The notes under the pieces are model-generated. The model was given only the letters and a program-made list of their open reading frames with translations. It was not told the origin of the DNA and ran no database searches. Below, piece after piece: positions 1 through 10,465 of a stretch of DNA of 64,000 nt. The number at the start of each line of letters is the position of its first letter. The stretch's first letter is position 1. Origin of the DNA: Leptidea sinapis. Taxonomy: Eukaryota; Arthropoda; Insecta; Lepidoptera; Pieridae. Both the position numbers and the translations under genes were made by a program. The stretch lies in contig NC_066290.1 of NCBI RefSeq assembly GCF_905404315.1, forward strand, positions 11,593,453 through 11,657,452, read 5' to 3'.

Positions 1-443
1 AATTTTAAATTACTTACTAAATAATAATATACTATGAAACTTTTTAGACTCTAATATATCTGAAGATAAATAAAAAAGTAAAATATAATAAAATATAACA
101 ATAATTAAATTCTATATTATGTTTTTTTGTAATAAATGATATATTTACTAGCACATGTTCAATAATAAATTTCATGAAAATCTTATAAATAAGTATTCCG
201 ATAAACCATTAAAATTGAAGATTATTTTATTAATAAAAAATCATAAAGTAAACATCATATTTTAAATTTGTTATATTACCAAGTCCTCATAAATAATAAA
301 TAAGTCCTCAGTTGGCATTCTGAAATTATACAGATGAAGGAAAAAACATTTGAAATTACTTAATCATGATGGTTTATGACTGAAAAAATCAGTTACACAC
401 ACCCACACCTCACAGTAATTGAACAAAATATAAGAGTACTCAC
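1..443 (-). other. Start of Cdt1 intron 2; no exon seen
   Basis: AT-rich sequence after the GTGAGT donor at 443-438. I see no further Cdt1 exon here. Confidence 0.5.
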
Positions 444-1160
444 CTTACTAGGACTTTTGGCTGGGCTTACAACAACTTTTCTTGGTGATATTAGTGATTT
501 TTGAAGGTCTGCAGCTAAATCAACTTTTTTCTTGGGTGACAAAAGCTCATTTTGAATTAACTGTGCAAATCTCTTGTTTGGACTGAAAATAAATAGTTAT
601 AAGATAACTAATTATATATGCACACAAAGTTGTGGTAACTAACTTGACCATATTTACCTCTGTGGTATGTCCACATCAATTGACTTGAATTCTTTTAGAT
701 TTTTTTTGTCATTATCCTTTAATTCTTGAATTCCCTTCGAAATTCGTTCGATTGAGGCTTTAATCTCTGCTAACCTAGAACTATTTGCAAGTTTTTTTCT
801 TATATCTCCCAAACTGAGCTCTTTCCGAGCAACACTCGCGGATTCTACTTTATTGTTCTTTATGATATTCGAAGCACTTGACTTTTTTACGAAGGGCTGA
901 TCAACTTTATGTTCTAATGTGTCGTTAGACGATACAGATACACTGCCATCGACTGGCTTTTTCAATACCGGATTATTCACACATGAAGACTTATCGTTAA
1001 GTTTGACTGGCGCAGTTTTCTTCAAAGGTGGAATTTTTCTGCATGACTCGGTCGGTAAACTTCTTTCAATGTGAGGAATTTTGTTTTTCGAAGCCACTAC
1101 ATCATCAGAAGCTGGCCTTTTTCGACTATTAAAGTAATTTGTAAGGGTTGTTTGGGACAT
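444..1160 (-). CDS. Cdt1: Cdt1 / double parked, N-terminal exons 1 and 2 (partial)
   Basis: Cdt1 loads the MCM helicase with ORC and Cdc6 during origin licensing and is destroyed in S phase by PCNA-CRL4-Cdt2. Exon 1 is 1160-658 and exon 2 is 582-444. The 75-nt intron has donor GTAAAT and acceptor TTTTCAG, and it restores the frame (exon 1 ends in phase 2; exon 2 gives 47 complete codons). Donor GTGAGT at 443-438 shows the gene continues off the left edge, so the geminin-binding and MCM-binding domains are not in the window. The identifying feature is the extreme N-terminus: a PIP box Q3-L6-Y9-F10 followed by basic residues, with K14 at +4 from F10, as in a Cdt1 PIP degron; the usual Thr-Asp is Thr-Asn here. 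The rest of exon 1 is Lys/Ser-rich and disordered-looking. Exon 2 holds five Ser-Pro-x-Lys sites. An in-frame TAA nine bases before the ATG fixes the start. Another PIP-box protein is possible but less likely. Confidence 0.75.
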
Positions 1161-1877
1161 CTTTTTTTATTTAAATAAATCTTGAATTTTATTAACTGTA
1201 ACTTATTATTGTTCTGGCTTAATTTTATACAAATTAATGAAGTTACACGCCTTCTACTTTCTAGATTCCCTCCAAAAATCCATTCAGTTCTAAAATTCTT
1301 AGAGGTTTATTTGACAGTTGACATTGATAGTTTTGATTTTTTGTTTGTTTTGTTTATTTAGAGCATTAGGTAGCAAGACGATCAGCTCAAACCAAAATAC
1401 AATAAAAACATAATATTTATATCATTTTTCATTTTTATTTAAATATTATGTAGTATAGTAGTTTTCGTTTGTTCCTCGTGTCAACATTATGACTGTCGCA
1501 GTTCTTAGCAAATTTGTTAACGTGCATATAAACAAGTACAATAAAAAATAATATAAATATTGAGATGTAATGAGTCAAAATATTTAAATTTCATTTTTGG
1601 ACTTCTTTATGTTGTTGTATTACTAAATGACAAAGTTCTATCAATGGACAAATTGTATTTATGGCAATAATAGCAATTTCTTAAATTCTTTTTTGTCGTT
1701 AATTTTGGTCTGTGCTCGTCATCTATGACATTTAAGAAGTAATCTAGCATCTGTTAGTCACTATTGTCACTTAATATATAGTAAATAATAATAGAAGTCA
1801 TGAGTACTTATTAAATTTTTTGAGATATATTTATAATGCAATTTATAAATTGATTAATTTAGGAAGAAATATAGAAA
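1161..1877. promoter_or_regulatory. Divergent intergenic region between Cdt1 and the SLC16 transporter
   Basis: The two start codons face away from each other across 717 bp, so both promoters must lie here. The transporter ATG is preceded by a possible splice acceptor (TTAATTTAG ending at 1861), which would make 1862-1877 the 5' end of its second exon, with a non-coding first exon upstream. I could not identify a TATA box, E2F site or CpG-rich core by eye; the region is uniformly AT-rich. Confidence 0.45.
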
Positions 1878-3821
1878 ATGGCACCAAAACCAATCTTAGT
1901 CAAAACAACTGAGCCTAGCAAAAGCATTTTGTTTACACCCAGTAGGGTTGTAAGTAGACCAGATAATTTGGAAGGTGGTGAAGAAACTGAGATCGCTGCT
2001 CAAATATCTGTACCTCAAGATGGTGGTTGGGGTTGGGTTGTTCTGGCTTCGGCATTTATATCTATTTTTATATTGGATGGAGTTGCTTTTACTTTTGGGA
2101 GCTTACTAAATGATATGTCCTTAGACCTCAAGATAACTACATCCCTATTGCCGTTGGTGAATTCAATTTCCGTAGCCATTTATTTTATTGCGGGGCCTTT
2201 AGCCTCTGCGTTTATAAATCGATTCGGTTTTAGAGCCTGTATAATGTCCGGATCAATTATTAGTGCGTTTTCCTTACTAACATCATATTTTTCAACAAAT
2301 TTTACATCACTTTGTGTTTTTTATGGATGTTTTGCTGGTTTTGGATACTGTCTTATAAATATGGCCGCATGCCTTATTGTTGGATTTTACTTCGAAAAAC
2401 TCAGATCACTAGCGCTAGCCATTGCTACAACTGGATCAAGTTTTGGTGTAATGATTATGTCACCAGTGAACACGTATTTATCTAATTTGGCAGGCTGGCG
2501 CACAACCACATTATTTCATTCAGGACTGTTTGGACTTATATTTTTTATTGGAATGACTTTTCAACCCCTTCTTTCTTTAACTGTTATGAAGACTACAGAC
2601 GATCCAACGCGAACTGTTACTTATTTACCTAATTTATCAACAGCGGGCTTAAAGTCGCATACAAAGTCAAAAACAGAAGGCTTGGTGCCAACTGCAACAG
2701 AACGATTGTTTGGCGCTGCTTCTAACTTGAACTTTCCAACTGCTGCCGCTGTTGTAGATGACAGCGTGCATGGAACAACTTCTCAACCTGGGCCATCTAC
2801 GGCAGCAGTGTCTAAATTAACTTTGACCGCAAATACACCGCAAGCTGGTATAAGTCCAAGGCAACTAAAGCAAGTACAATCGATTATATCAAAACCGAAC
2901 CTTAATGATAAGAACAAAAAGGCAGTAGAATTAACTGTTAATATTGAGTCATCAAAGACGACAGGTTGCTGTGGACGATTATGTCAATGGGATGAACATA
3001 TTCCACAGTCAAGACCGATGTATAGAGATGATGCGTTTTATGAAGGAAAATTAGAAAAATTGCCTGCTTATCAGAAAAGTATGCTTGAAACTCCAACAGA
3101 AGGAAAAACAGGACTTGAATATCAATTGGCTGTGTCAAGGGCGGCAACTGCTGTTGACTTACGTGAACGCAGAGGTGTTTTTACAACTGCCGCGAGGCGG
3201 GTTTTAGCCACTATGATGGGACCAAAATTGTTGAAAAAGAAGTCATTTTTATGTTTATGCATGGCAGGTTTATTAGTGTATGTTGGATTTTTAGTTCCAT
3301 ATGTTTATATTCAAATGAGAAATGAAATGGAAGGTATACCCGCCAAAGACTGTTCCTTATTTGTTAGTGTGATTGGACTTTCCAATGCTGCTGGGAGAAT
3401 CATATTGGGTGCAATAGCTTGTAAGATGGAACCCGTAAATTTATTTAGTATATCGATGTTGATTGCCGGTGCTAGTACGATTTTATCAAATTTTTCTTTC
3501 ACTTTATATGCTCAATATTTGTATTGCTTTCTTTTTGGATTTTTTATTTCATGTATGGCATCTTTACGTAGCACAATAATTGTATCCATATATGGATTGG
3601 ATAACTTAACAAATGCCACAGGAATAATGTTATTGTTTCAAGGCTTAGGTAGTTTATTTAGTACACCACTTGCAGGGGTGTTAAAAGATTTTTTTGGTTT
3701 TTCTGCTGCCTTTATTAACGCGGGTGCATTTATAATATTAGGTGGACTGATAATCTTACCAATTAAAAAATTCGCACGTGAAGAGCGTGACAAAGAAACA
3801 AATACATCCCGAAATAAATAA
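1878..3821 (+). CDS. SLC16-family (monocarboxylate transporter-like) MFS transporter
   Basis: A 647-residue plasma-membrane-type transporter of the major facilitator superfamily, predicted to have twelve transmembrane helices. The N-terminal family signature D48-G-G-W-G-W-V-V leads into helix 1. Five more hydrophobic helices run to about residue 235. Then comes a long hydrophilic loop (about 240-440) rich in Ser/Thr/Lys, and a second six-helix half to about 633. The loop is longer than in the classical MCTs I know. In helix 8 the conserved Arg is present in N-A-A-G-R-I, but Asn stands where MCT1-4 have the proton-coupling Asp, as in several orphan SLC16 members, so the substrate cannot be assumed to be lactate or pyruvate. 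An in-frame TAG at 1872-1874 fixes the start. The coding region is one uninterrupted exon ending TAA, with AATAAA at 3897. The neighbour Cdt1 diverges from it. Confidence 0.88.
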   Translation: MAPKPILVKTTEPSKSILFTPSRVVSRPDNLEGGEETEIAAQISVPQDGGWGWVVLASAFISIFILDGVAFTFGSLLNDMSLDLKITTSLLPLVNSISVAIYFIAGPLASAFINRFGFRACIMSGSIISAFSLLTSYFSTNFTSLCVFYGCFAGFGYCLINMAACLIVGFYFEKLRSLALAIATTGSSFGVMIMSPVNTYLSNLAGWRTTTLFHSGLFGLIFFIGMTFQPLLSLTVMKTTDDPTRTVTYLPNLSTAGLKSHTKSKTEGLVPTATERLFGAASNLNFPTAAAVVDDSVHGTTSQPGPSTAAVSKLTLTANTPQAGISPRQLKQVQSIISKPNLNDKNKKAVELTVNIESSKTTGCCGRLCQWDEHIPQSRPMYRDDAFYEGKLEKLPAYQKSMLETPTEGKTGLEYQLAVSRAATAVDLRERRGVFTTAARRVLATMMGPKLLKKKSFLCLCMAGLLVYVGFLVPYVYIQMRNEMEGIPAKDCSLFVSVIGLSNAAGRIILGAIACKMEPVNLFSISMLIAGASTILSNFSFTLYAQYLYCFLFGFFISCMASLRSTIIVSIYGLDNLTNATGIMLLFQGLGSLFSTPLAGVLKDFFGFSAAFINAGAFIILGGLIILPIKKFAREERDKETNTSRNK

Positions 3822-3896
3822 TGATTAGCAAAATAGATTGTTTACTATATAAGAGAATATTTTATTGATTACTTTTTGTATAAATTATGATTCTTA

Positions 3897-3902
3897 AATA
3901 AA
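3897..3902 (+). terminator. Poly(A) signal of the SLC16 gene
   Basis: AATAAA lies 76 bp after the stop codon, so the 3' UTR is short. Confidence 0.7.
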
Positions 3903-4375
3903 GCGATAAACCTACCTTTTTAATTATTCTTATTATTATTTATCTTTATTATCTTATGCCATAATTAAGTATGTATTAGATATACGTATCAATCTAAAAA
4001 CGTACTACCTACTAAATGTAAATAAATAGCGACAATTTACAAAGAGCAACAGTCTGAGTCACTACTCAGTAGTATCCTATTTGGCAAACCCACTGGTTTG
4101 CCATACTTGCGTATGGGCATAATTTTGAGGATTTTATTTAACAATTTAGGAGAGAACAATAAAATCTGTAAGTAAAGACTGTCCGCGCTCTCAGTGTTCA
4201 CATGTCATGTAGGTATATTTGTAAAAAACGATAATAGCAGTAAAACGAGTAAGCCCATAAGTGAGTAAGTTAATATTATGTCAAAGCTATATTTTTTTGT
4301 ACCCACGAAACAAAAATACCAAAACTTTAGAATTTTGGTATTCTTGTAAAACGAAGCATATTGTTCAAGTGGTGA
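3903..4375. other. Intergenic spacer, nothing recognised
   Basis: AT-rich, no convincing reading frame and no repeat family I could match elsewhere in the window. Confidence 0.4.
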
Positions 4376-4672
4376 CCGGGAGTTAGTTAGGCAATTGTTA
4401 CAATATATATTAAAACCCCGCACCCTCATTGTATGAATCATTGAAATTTCAGTGACTTAATTATTTGTATTGCAAATATATAGATATTTATATGTCAAAA
4501 AATGCAGCTCAGGATAAATAATCACGAATATGTTATATACTAAAACCTTCTCAGAAGCACGCTGCATCTTATGGTGTAGGTAGGTATTATTCCTTTCGTT
4601 TCAGTAGTTTTCAGTTTACCTGAAGGAAAACCGGCTGTTCATTTATTATTACAATATAGATTGTTAAGGTAC
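4376..4672 (-). repeat. Helitron-like interspersed repeat fragment
   Basis: Matches the element at 45745-46005 over most of its length (shared CTCATTGTATGAAT, ATTGCRAATATATAG and TATATACTAAAA blocks) and a shorter piece at 50025-50095. The diagnostic 3' hairpin and CTAG end are not preserved in this copy, so it is classed by similarity to the 45.7-kb copy. Confidence 0.45.
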
Positions 4673-4904
4673 ATACTATGTCGTCGTAGTGCTCGTGCCC
4701 AAGAGGTCACACGGTCACAGAAGCCCCGCGCAGAATGTCGCGTTCGAGTAGTCGAAATATATTGTTCGAAAACAATATATGTTTTTGAAGTAATACTTCT
4801 TTTGGCTCGTTAGGGAAAATTATATGAGGTATTTTTTACGATACGCGCCCACATCTTCACGCAAACTCGACACCCTGATGTTAGCTGGTCGACTAGACCA
4901 CTTG

Positions 4905-4992
4905 TGTCATAATTCAGCTACTAAGCCTCTAGTAACTCATATGTCTACTGAACCACAACCCATGGACGAGAATTAAATGAATTTCAATAATT
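4905..4992 (+). repeat. Unclassified dispersed repeat, copy 1
   Basis: Shares a diverged block with 42210-42312 in the same orientation (ATGTCTACTGAACCA, then ATGGACGAGA and AATTTCAATAA). No coding content or terminal structure is visible. Confidence 0.5.
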
Positions 4993-5324
4993 GACGAGAA
5001 ACTTCTTTAGAATCGTTGTGATTAGAAACTAGATGAAACGAATAAGCGAGGCGATAGAGACACAAACAGGTAAAGGTATAGGATTCAGCCGACGAGAGAA
5101 TGAGCTAGAAAACATTACACATTCTCGGTTTCTAAAAATGATTTAAAGCGACGGTAAAAAGAGACAGACACATAAATTCATAAGATTTAAAGTTGGAGAA
5201 AATGCTATGATAGGTTAAAATGTGTTTGGTACCCAAGCTATCATCGTTGAAGAAGACATTGCCTTATATATGACGCGAGTATACCGTAATAATATATTTT
5301 GACGTCATGCGCACAACATATTAG

Positions 5325-5447
5325 TACATAGACACCAGGAGAATATAAACATGGTAGCGGTTATAGATTATATATATCTTTCATAGCGGTTGAAATTATG
5401 TGTCATCATACCAACATGTACCAGGACTTCATATGCAGTTTAGAGGC
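5325..5447 (+). repeat. Protein-like dispersed repeat, copy 1
   Basis: Inverted relative to 43581-43700. The two share about 120 bp that reads in both copies as the near-identical peptide S-F-I-A-V-E-I-M-C-H, then N-M-Y-Q-D-F-I-C-S-L-E. This copy has a shifted frame near its start and a stop just after. The parent gene or element is not recognised. Confidence 0.5.
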
Positions 5448-6160
5448 TTAATATTAATTATTTTGCATCGGATACAGCACTTCCATTGATTGAGTTGGAC
5501 GCCAAATTTAATTTGAAAAGGTGCAGCAGTTGCACTGCATCAACAACACGATCAAAAACAGTAATTGATGCAGTATTCCAAAGATACATTGACCATATTA
5601 AGAACAAAGTATTTATTTCATACTTTAGTCACCATAAGCATCATTTTAATTTTAAATTTGTCTCATTATCTTGAAGCCAAAATTTTAGATGGTTTCACTT
5701 CTACCACATATGAGTTTCACACCTGTTTTTTTCAATTTATATATGTTGTAAAATAATAAAAAAAATCTCTCTGATTGTATAAAAATAATTAAATGATATT
5801 TTATTACACGACATTTACTAACTAAATTATGCAATATAATAATATTATCATTCTTTGTATTTAATACCTTCTTTATTACAGTATTGTGTTTTCTACATAA
5901 CTAAAATAGCACGAGGAAAAAGTTTTTTTAAACGATTTTTCTTTTATTACGCCAAAAAAGAATAATTTCTTGCATACGTACATACTCCATAGGTACACAC
6001 ACTTTTTTAATTCAATAAGTATATTCTAATCAATAATTTGATGTGTTTTTAATAACTTTTAGGATGTAAAAAATCAAATTCAAGTATTTTTACAAATCAC
6101 GCATACATAGCTTATTGTCTGTCTACGGTTGTTCAGCATGGCAACATTGCTAATTTCATG
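5448..6160. other. Intergenic spacer, nothing recognised
   Basis: AT-rich, without credible ORFs or repeats that recur in the window. Confidence 0.35.
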
Positions 6161-6164
6161 TCCG

Positions 6165-6276
6165 AACGCATTTTGTTCTGTCTGCGACCGGCCGCCATAC
6201 TCAAACAAAAAGATTGTGAGATGAAAAGATAAATTTCCATAGGTCGATACTGGTTGAAAGTTTTGTAAATATCTAA
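6165..6276 (+). promoter_or_regulatory. SRPK promoter / 5' UTR
   Basis: A local GC- and CpG-richer patch just before the kinase contains GGCCGCCAT, the reverse complement of a YY1/Pho-type ATGGCGGC site, a common element of housekeeping promoters. No TATA box was seen. An in-frame TAA at 6274-6276 directly abuts the start codon. Confidence 0.45.
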
Positions 6277-8082
6277 ATGAGTTCTAAATTAGATGTTAAC
6301 AGGAGAGTTCTCGCCATCCAGGCGAAAAAGAAACGTCATAAATTAGGAAAGAAAAAAAACCGAGAGGAGGATCACGGCTCTGGACAAGGGAACGGGCTGC
6401 GTAATCAGAACCAAAATCGTCTGGAACCAACTCATAGCTCTTCCAATGAAACGATTGAAGAAGACGATGACGAACAATACGCCAGTGACGACGAGGAACA
6501 GGAAGATAGTGCAGACTACTGCAAGGGTGGTTATCATCCTGTGAAAATTGGAGATTTATTCCTGAATCGTTACCACGTCACTAGGAAATTGGGATGGGGC
6601 CACTTCTCAACAGTGTGGTTATGTTGGGATCTCATTGATAAACGATTCACAGCTCTCAAAGTAGTCAAATCTGCACCACATTTTACTGAAACAGCTTTAG
6701 ATGAAATTAAAATTCTTAAAGCTGTTAGAGACAGTGATCCCTCCGATCCGAAACGGAATAAAACAGTTCAATTATTAAATGATTTTAAAATTACTGGTGT
6801 TAATGGCACCCATGTTTGTATGGTTTTTGAAGTCTTAGGTCATCATCTTCTAAAGTTGATACTGAAGTCTAATTATAGAGGAATCCCGCGTGAAAATGTT
6901 AAAATGATAATCCATCAAGTCTTAGAAGGCTTAGATTATCTTCATACGAAGTGTAAGATAATTCACACTGATATTAAGCCAGAAAATGTGTTAGTATGTG
7001 TTGATGAGTCTTATATTCGTAAGTTGGCAGCAGAGGCGACAGAATTACATTCTTTGGGCCTCAGATTACCTCACTCTCTTATAAGTACAGCCCCTAAGGA
7101 ATTTCAAGAACAAGTTGTCACAGGTAAAATGAGCAAAAATAAAAAGAAAAAATTAAAGAAAAAAGCTAAGAGACAGTCTATGTTATTAAAGAAGCAAATG
7201 GAACAAATTGAGGAAATTGAAGAACAAAAAAAGGTTACAAACAACAGTGAGTCAGCACCCATGTCTCAGGATAATGATGATTCCTCTCAGACACCTGAGG
7301 ATGTAAGTGTTATTGATACTCGGTCTGATAATGATACCAACATTAATGGGTGCAATGACTTGCAAACAGCTGAAGAAGAAGCTTTCGATACCGATGCTGA
7401 AGCAGTGCAAGTGAGGAGCAAGCAGTATGGTTGTGGTGATGATGCTGGAACTCCAATGTCAGAAGGTGAAATGACTGATACTCCACCATCATTTAACTCC
7501 CAACTGAAATCTATGGAAAAGAAACCTGATCCTGCTTTTGATGTTTGTGATGTAGAAGTAAAAATTGCAGACTTGGGAAATGCATGTTGGGTTCACCGCC
7601 ATTTTACTGAGGACATTCAAACCAGACAATATAGATCTTTGGAAGTATTGTTAAGTTCAGGTTATGGTACTTCAGCTGATATTTGGAGTACGGCTTGTAT
7701 GGCGTTTGAATTAGCTACAGGTGACTATCTTTTTGAACCACACTCCGGAGAAGGCTACACACGGGATGAGGATCATTTAGCTCATATTATTGAGCTACTT
7801 GGTGACATTCCGAAAAGGATTGCAGCTTCTGGAAAATATTCCAAAATGTATTTCAATAAAAAGGGAGAGCTAAGAAATATAACTGGCTTAAAGCCTTGGG
7901 GTCTAGTCTCTGTTCTAACTGAGAAATATGAATGGTGTCAGAAGGATGCAGAAGAGTTTGCAGATTTCTTAAAACCAATGTTAGATTTTGATCCTAACCG
8001 TCGAGCAACTGCATACGAGTGCCTTCAACACCCATGGCTGAAACCAGCCCAGCAAGAACAAAAGGATCCAGAAAATATATGA
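6277..8082 (+). CDS. SRPK: SR-protein-specific kinase (SRPK)
   Basis: SRPK phosphorylates Arg-Ser dipeptides of SR splicing factors, controlling their nuclear import and activity. The 601-residue protein has a basic/acidic N-terminal tail (1-85) and then a kinase domain split by a spacer. Visible landmarks: the Y-H-P-V-K-I-G-D family signature at 86-93, the Gly loop L-G-W-G-H-F-S at 105-111, catalytic K128, helix-C E143, the catalytic loop H-T-D-I-K-P-E-N at 230-237 (HTD rather than HRD is normal for SRPKs), and a D-L-G-N metal motif at 432-435 (DLG instead of DFG, also typical). The segment R-S-L-E-V-L-L at 453-459 replaces APE, and the C-lobe ends at H-P-W-L. The spacer, about 250-420, starts Lys-rich with a predicted coiled coil and becomes acidic. 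The start is fixed by the adjacent in-frame TAA. The coding region is intronless; the poly(A) signal is at 8804. Confidence 0.95.
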   Translation: MSSKLDVNRRVLAIQAKKKRHKLGKKKNREEDHGSGQGNGLRNQNQNRLEPTHSSSNETIEEDDDEQYASDDEEQEDSADYCKGGYHPVKIGDLFLNRYHVTRKLGWGHFSTVWLCWDLIDKRFTALKVVKSAPHFTETALDEIKILKAVRDSDPSDPKRNKTVQLLNDFKITGVNGTHVCMVFEVLGHHLLKLILKSNYRGIPRENVKMIIHQVLEGLDYLHTKCKIIHTDIKPENVLVCVDESYIRKLAAEATELHSLGLRLPHSLISTAPKEFQEQVVTGKMSKNKKKKLKKKAKRQSMLLKKQMEQIEEIEEQKKVTNNSESAPMSQDNDDSSQTPEDVSVIDTRSDNDTNINGCNDLQTAEEEAFDTDAEAVQVRSKQYGCGDDAGTPMSEGEMTDTPPSFNSQLKSMEKKPDPAFDVCDVEVKIADLGNACWVHRHFTEDIQTRQYRSLEVLLSSGYGTSADIWSTACMAFELATGDYLFEPHSGEGYTRDEDHLAHIIELLGDIPKRIAASGKYSKMYFNKKGELRNITGLKPWGLVSVLTEKYEWCQKDAEEFADFLKPMLDFDPNRRATAYECLQHPWLKPAQQEQKDPENI

Positions 8083-8826
8083 AGCTGCTCTCTGTTATAA
8101 GTATGACTGTTATAATTATTAAATTATTAGTGTCAACTTACTAAGAATTTCAGATTTGTGTTTTAATCAGTTTGTTTGAGAATGGATTCAGTTGTTACTT
8201 ATATTGTTGGCTATCCTTAATTCCATGAATATAGAAACAATGCTGTTAAAGAGATTAAGTATATTATAATGTAGCAATGTATAAAATACATCTGCTGCTG
8301 AGAAATTAGCATTTTCAAAGGCAAGCATTATTGGCAATCATAATAATATAACACCAAATTATATGTACAGATAGCTAGTAGTGTAAATTGTGATGTATGA
8401 TGATAGACAATATAGGCTTTGTCACTCTTTTAGGAATTTATTAGTTGATATAGCATTGCACTAAAGTTGTAAGTAATATGAGAAACCATAAGAAGTCATG
8501 CATGTGTACTAATGTGTAGCCATTCAAGTAAAAGTATGTCAGATAGATTAAGTTTGTTTTTATCATTATCACAAAAATCTCATTATGTAAACTAGGATCT
8601 AAGACAGTATTTGTAATACAAGATTCCGAGACTGCCTTTTTATATATGAATTGACTTGCTTAAATTTTAAATGAGTGGCCGATTCTAATTTTGATAGGCA
8701 GTGTGATACAAAGACCTTAACCAGTTGATAGAGTAATAATATTTAAATTAGATTTTGATTTAAATGACCATTATTTGTATTATTATGTCTGCAAATTTAC
8801 ATGAATAAAGTTATGAAACGAGCTTG
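8083..8826 (+). other. SRPK 3' UTR with poly(A) signal at 8804-8809
   Basis: AT-rich, no ORF. AATAAA at 8804-8809 is followed by a TG/T-rich stretch. A SINE-like fragment begins directly after this, so the transcript probably ends near 8826. Confidence 0.6.
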
Positions 8827-8849
8827 TTATTATGGGTTTTTAATCTACC

Positions 8850-8950
8850 TTTTTTTTTGATTATATGAGCAGAACATTCAGCTGATGGTAACTTGCACTG
8901 CCCATTCCAATGCAGTGCACCTCAGGATTCTTGAAAATACCAAAAACTAA
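8850..8950 (-). repeat. 3' fragment of the ~300-bp SINE-like repeat
   Basis: Poly(T), then the TTCAGCTGATGGTAA, ATGCAGTGC and AGGATTCTTGAAAA blocks found in the complete copies (for example 59522-59815, opposite orientation). Truncated at its 5' end. Confidence 0.7.
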
Positions 8951-9896
8951 AGTTGATACACATTATTGTGTTTGGGTGCAACAGGATGTTAAAAGTGGAT
9001 ATTGTCTGATTTCTATGACTATGAGGCATATTGTTAAGATATAGAGTTGTAAACAAGTATTAACAATTGGGCTGTTACATGTGAGACTGTCACGCTCACA
9101 TAAGCACATACAATAATATATTGAATAGCTTTTACTACATACTCTGAAGAAACAAATCAGATTGTGATTCAAAAACGATTAGATATTGTTTTCCACTCAG
9201 AACAATGTAGGGTTGCTGTGAAATTGGTGAATATGGTAACTGGGAAGTGTTCATAAATATTTTCTTTATGTATGTATAATTTTAAAATAGACTACAATTT
9301 ACCGATATTATAATAATATTGTTTAGTTTTCATAAAATATGTGCCTATATAATATGTAAGCGACATATTATGTTATATATATTATATTAATTGGCTATGT
9401 ACTAAAAGAGCTCTTTTTAGATGAATAAAAATTGAACAACAAGCCGACTTTTTAAGCTTTAAAAAAAACATTTATTCATTACAAACAGTAAGTCTTAGTT
9501 ATATTATTTGATGTTGAAACAAACTAATAGATGGCGGTACTATCTCTATTTATGATACTAACTAAAATTATTATGAAGCAGTAAGTAGTTAATAGAGCAA
9601 TATAAATATTTTAATTCCAACGGATCCAATACTTATTTACTACCATTTAATAATGTTCCAATATATCTATTTAGCTATGAATACATCGCATCATACGGTT
9701 AACCAAATTTTTAATAAAGTTATTGGTTAAATCAACAGATGTCTCTGTTCGTGGTGGATTGACGACCTGGCGTAATTGTTTACCTTATTGTTTCGTAATC
9801 GGGTGATGTTCATAGGGTTCGCGCCGCAGTCAAAGCTATGGGTGGTCAAGGCAGACAATCATCAATGAGTAATAATAGTACCTTCTTAGAGGAACG
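8951..9896. other. Intergenic, nothing recognised
   Basis: AT-rich sequence without credible ORFs. A modestly GC-richer patch near 9765-9860 has no recognisable motif. Confidence 0.35.
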
Positions 9897-10465
9897 GAGG
9901 AACATGTGATTCCTCCGGTGTTGTAAGAGAATGTGAGCGGCGGTGATCACTTAACATCATCATCTCAGTATCAGCTCGATCCATTTGACCGCGTGCAACG
10001 CAGAACACCTCTAATTTACTAAACAGTGCTCTTTGCACGTCTGGATCACTTGGCGTTGCGTAGAGACGTCGTTTCACTGCGTGTCTTCTACCGTATTTAT
10101 CCGTGAAAAGTGTGTTCCGAATAGCTGTTTCACCTGATTCCTGCCACCTAATCTATCAAGACACCACTAATTAGGATATCATCTAAATCATCTGGATGTG
10201 TGTGGAGGTCCTCCACAGTGCGGTTTTCAAGGAACATTCTTCCACTTACTACAAAATTGTGGAATGAGCATCCTTGTGCGGTGTTTCCTGGACGATACGA
10301 CATGGGTACTTTCAAAAAAAGTGCGTACACCTTCCATAAAGGCCGACAATACTCCTGTAATTCCTCTGGTGTTGCAAGAGAATGTGGGCTGCGGTGATGA
10401 CTTAACACCAGATGACCCGTACGCACATTTGTACCCCTTCTCCATAAAAAGCATGACTCATTCAC
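9897..10465 (+). pseudogene. Jockey-like LINE, degenerate 3' end
   Basis: The last ~170 codons and short 3' UTR of the same LINE as 61744-62595: the Y-R-I-Y-H-G-E-C block, W-R-S-S-T-V-R-F-S and C-A-V-F-P-G-R-Y-D-M, all in broken frames. A piece of the 3' tail (9903-9955) is duplicated ahead of the body, so the copy is rearranged. Confidence 0.7.

Noticed and set aside
2938..3147. Minus-strand ORF inside the SLC16 gene
   Set aside because: Antisense shadow of a well-supported coding exon.
5486..5756. Two overlapping short ORFs near 5.5 kb
   Set aside because: Low complexity, no start context or homology.
6343..6537. Hydrophobic minus-strand ORF opposite SRPK
   Set aside because: It is the complement of the acidic, Lys-rich N-terminal tail; antisense shadow.
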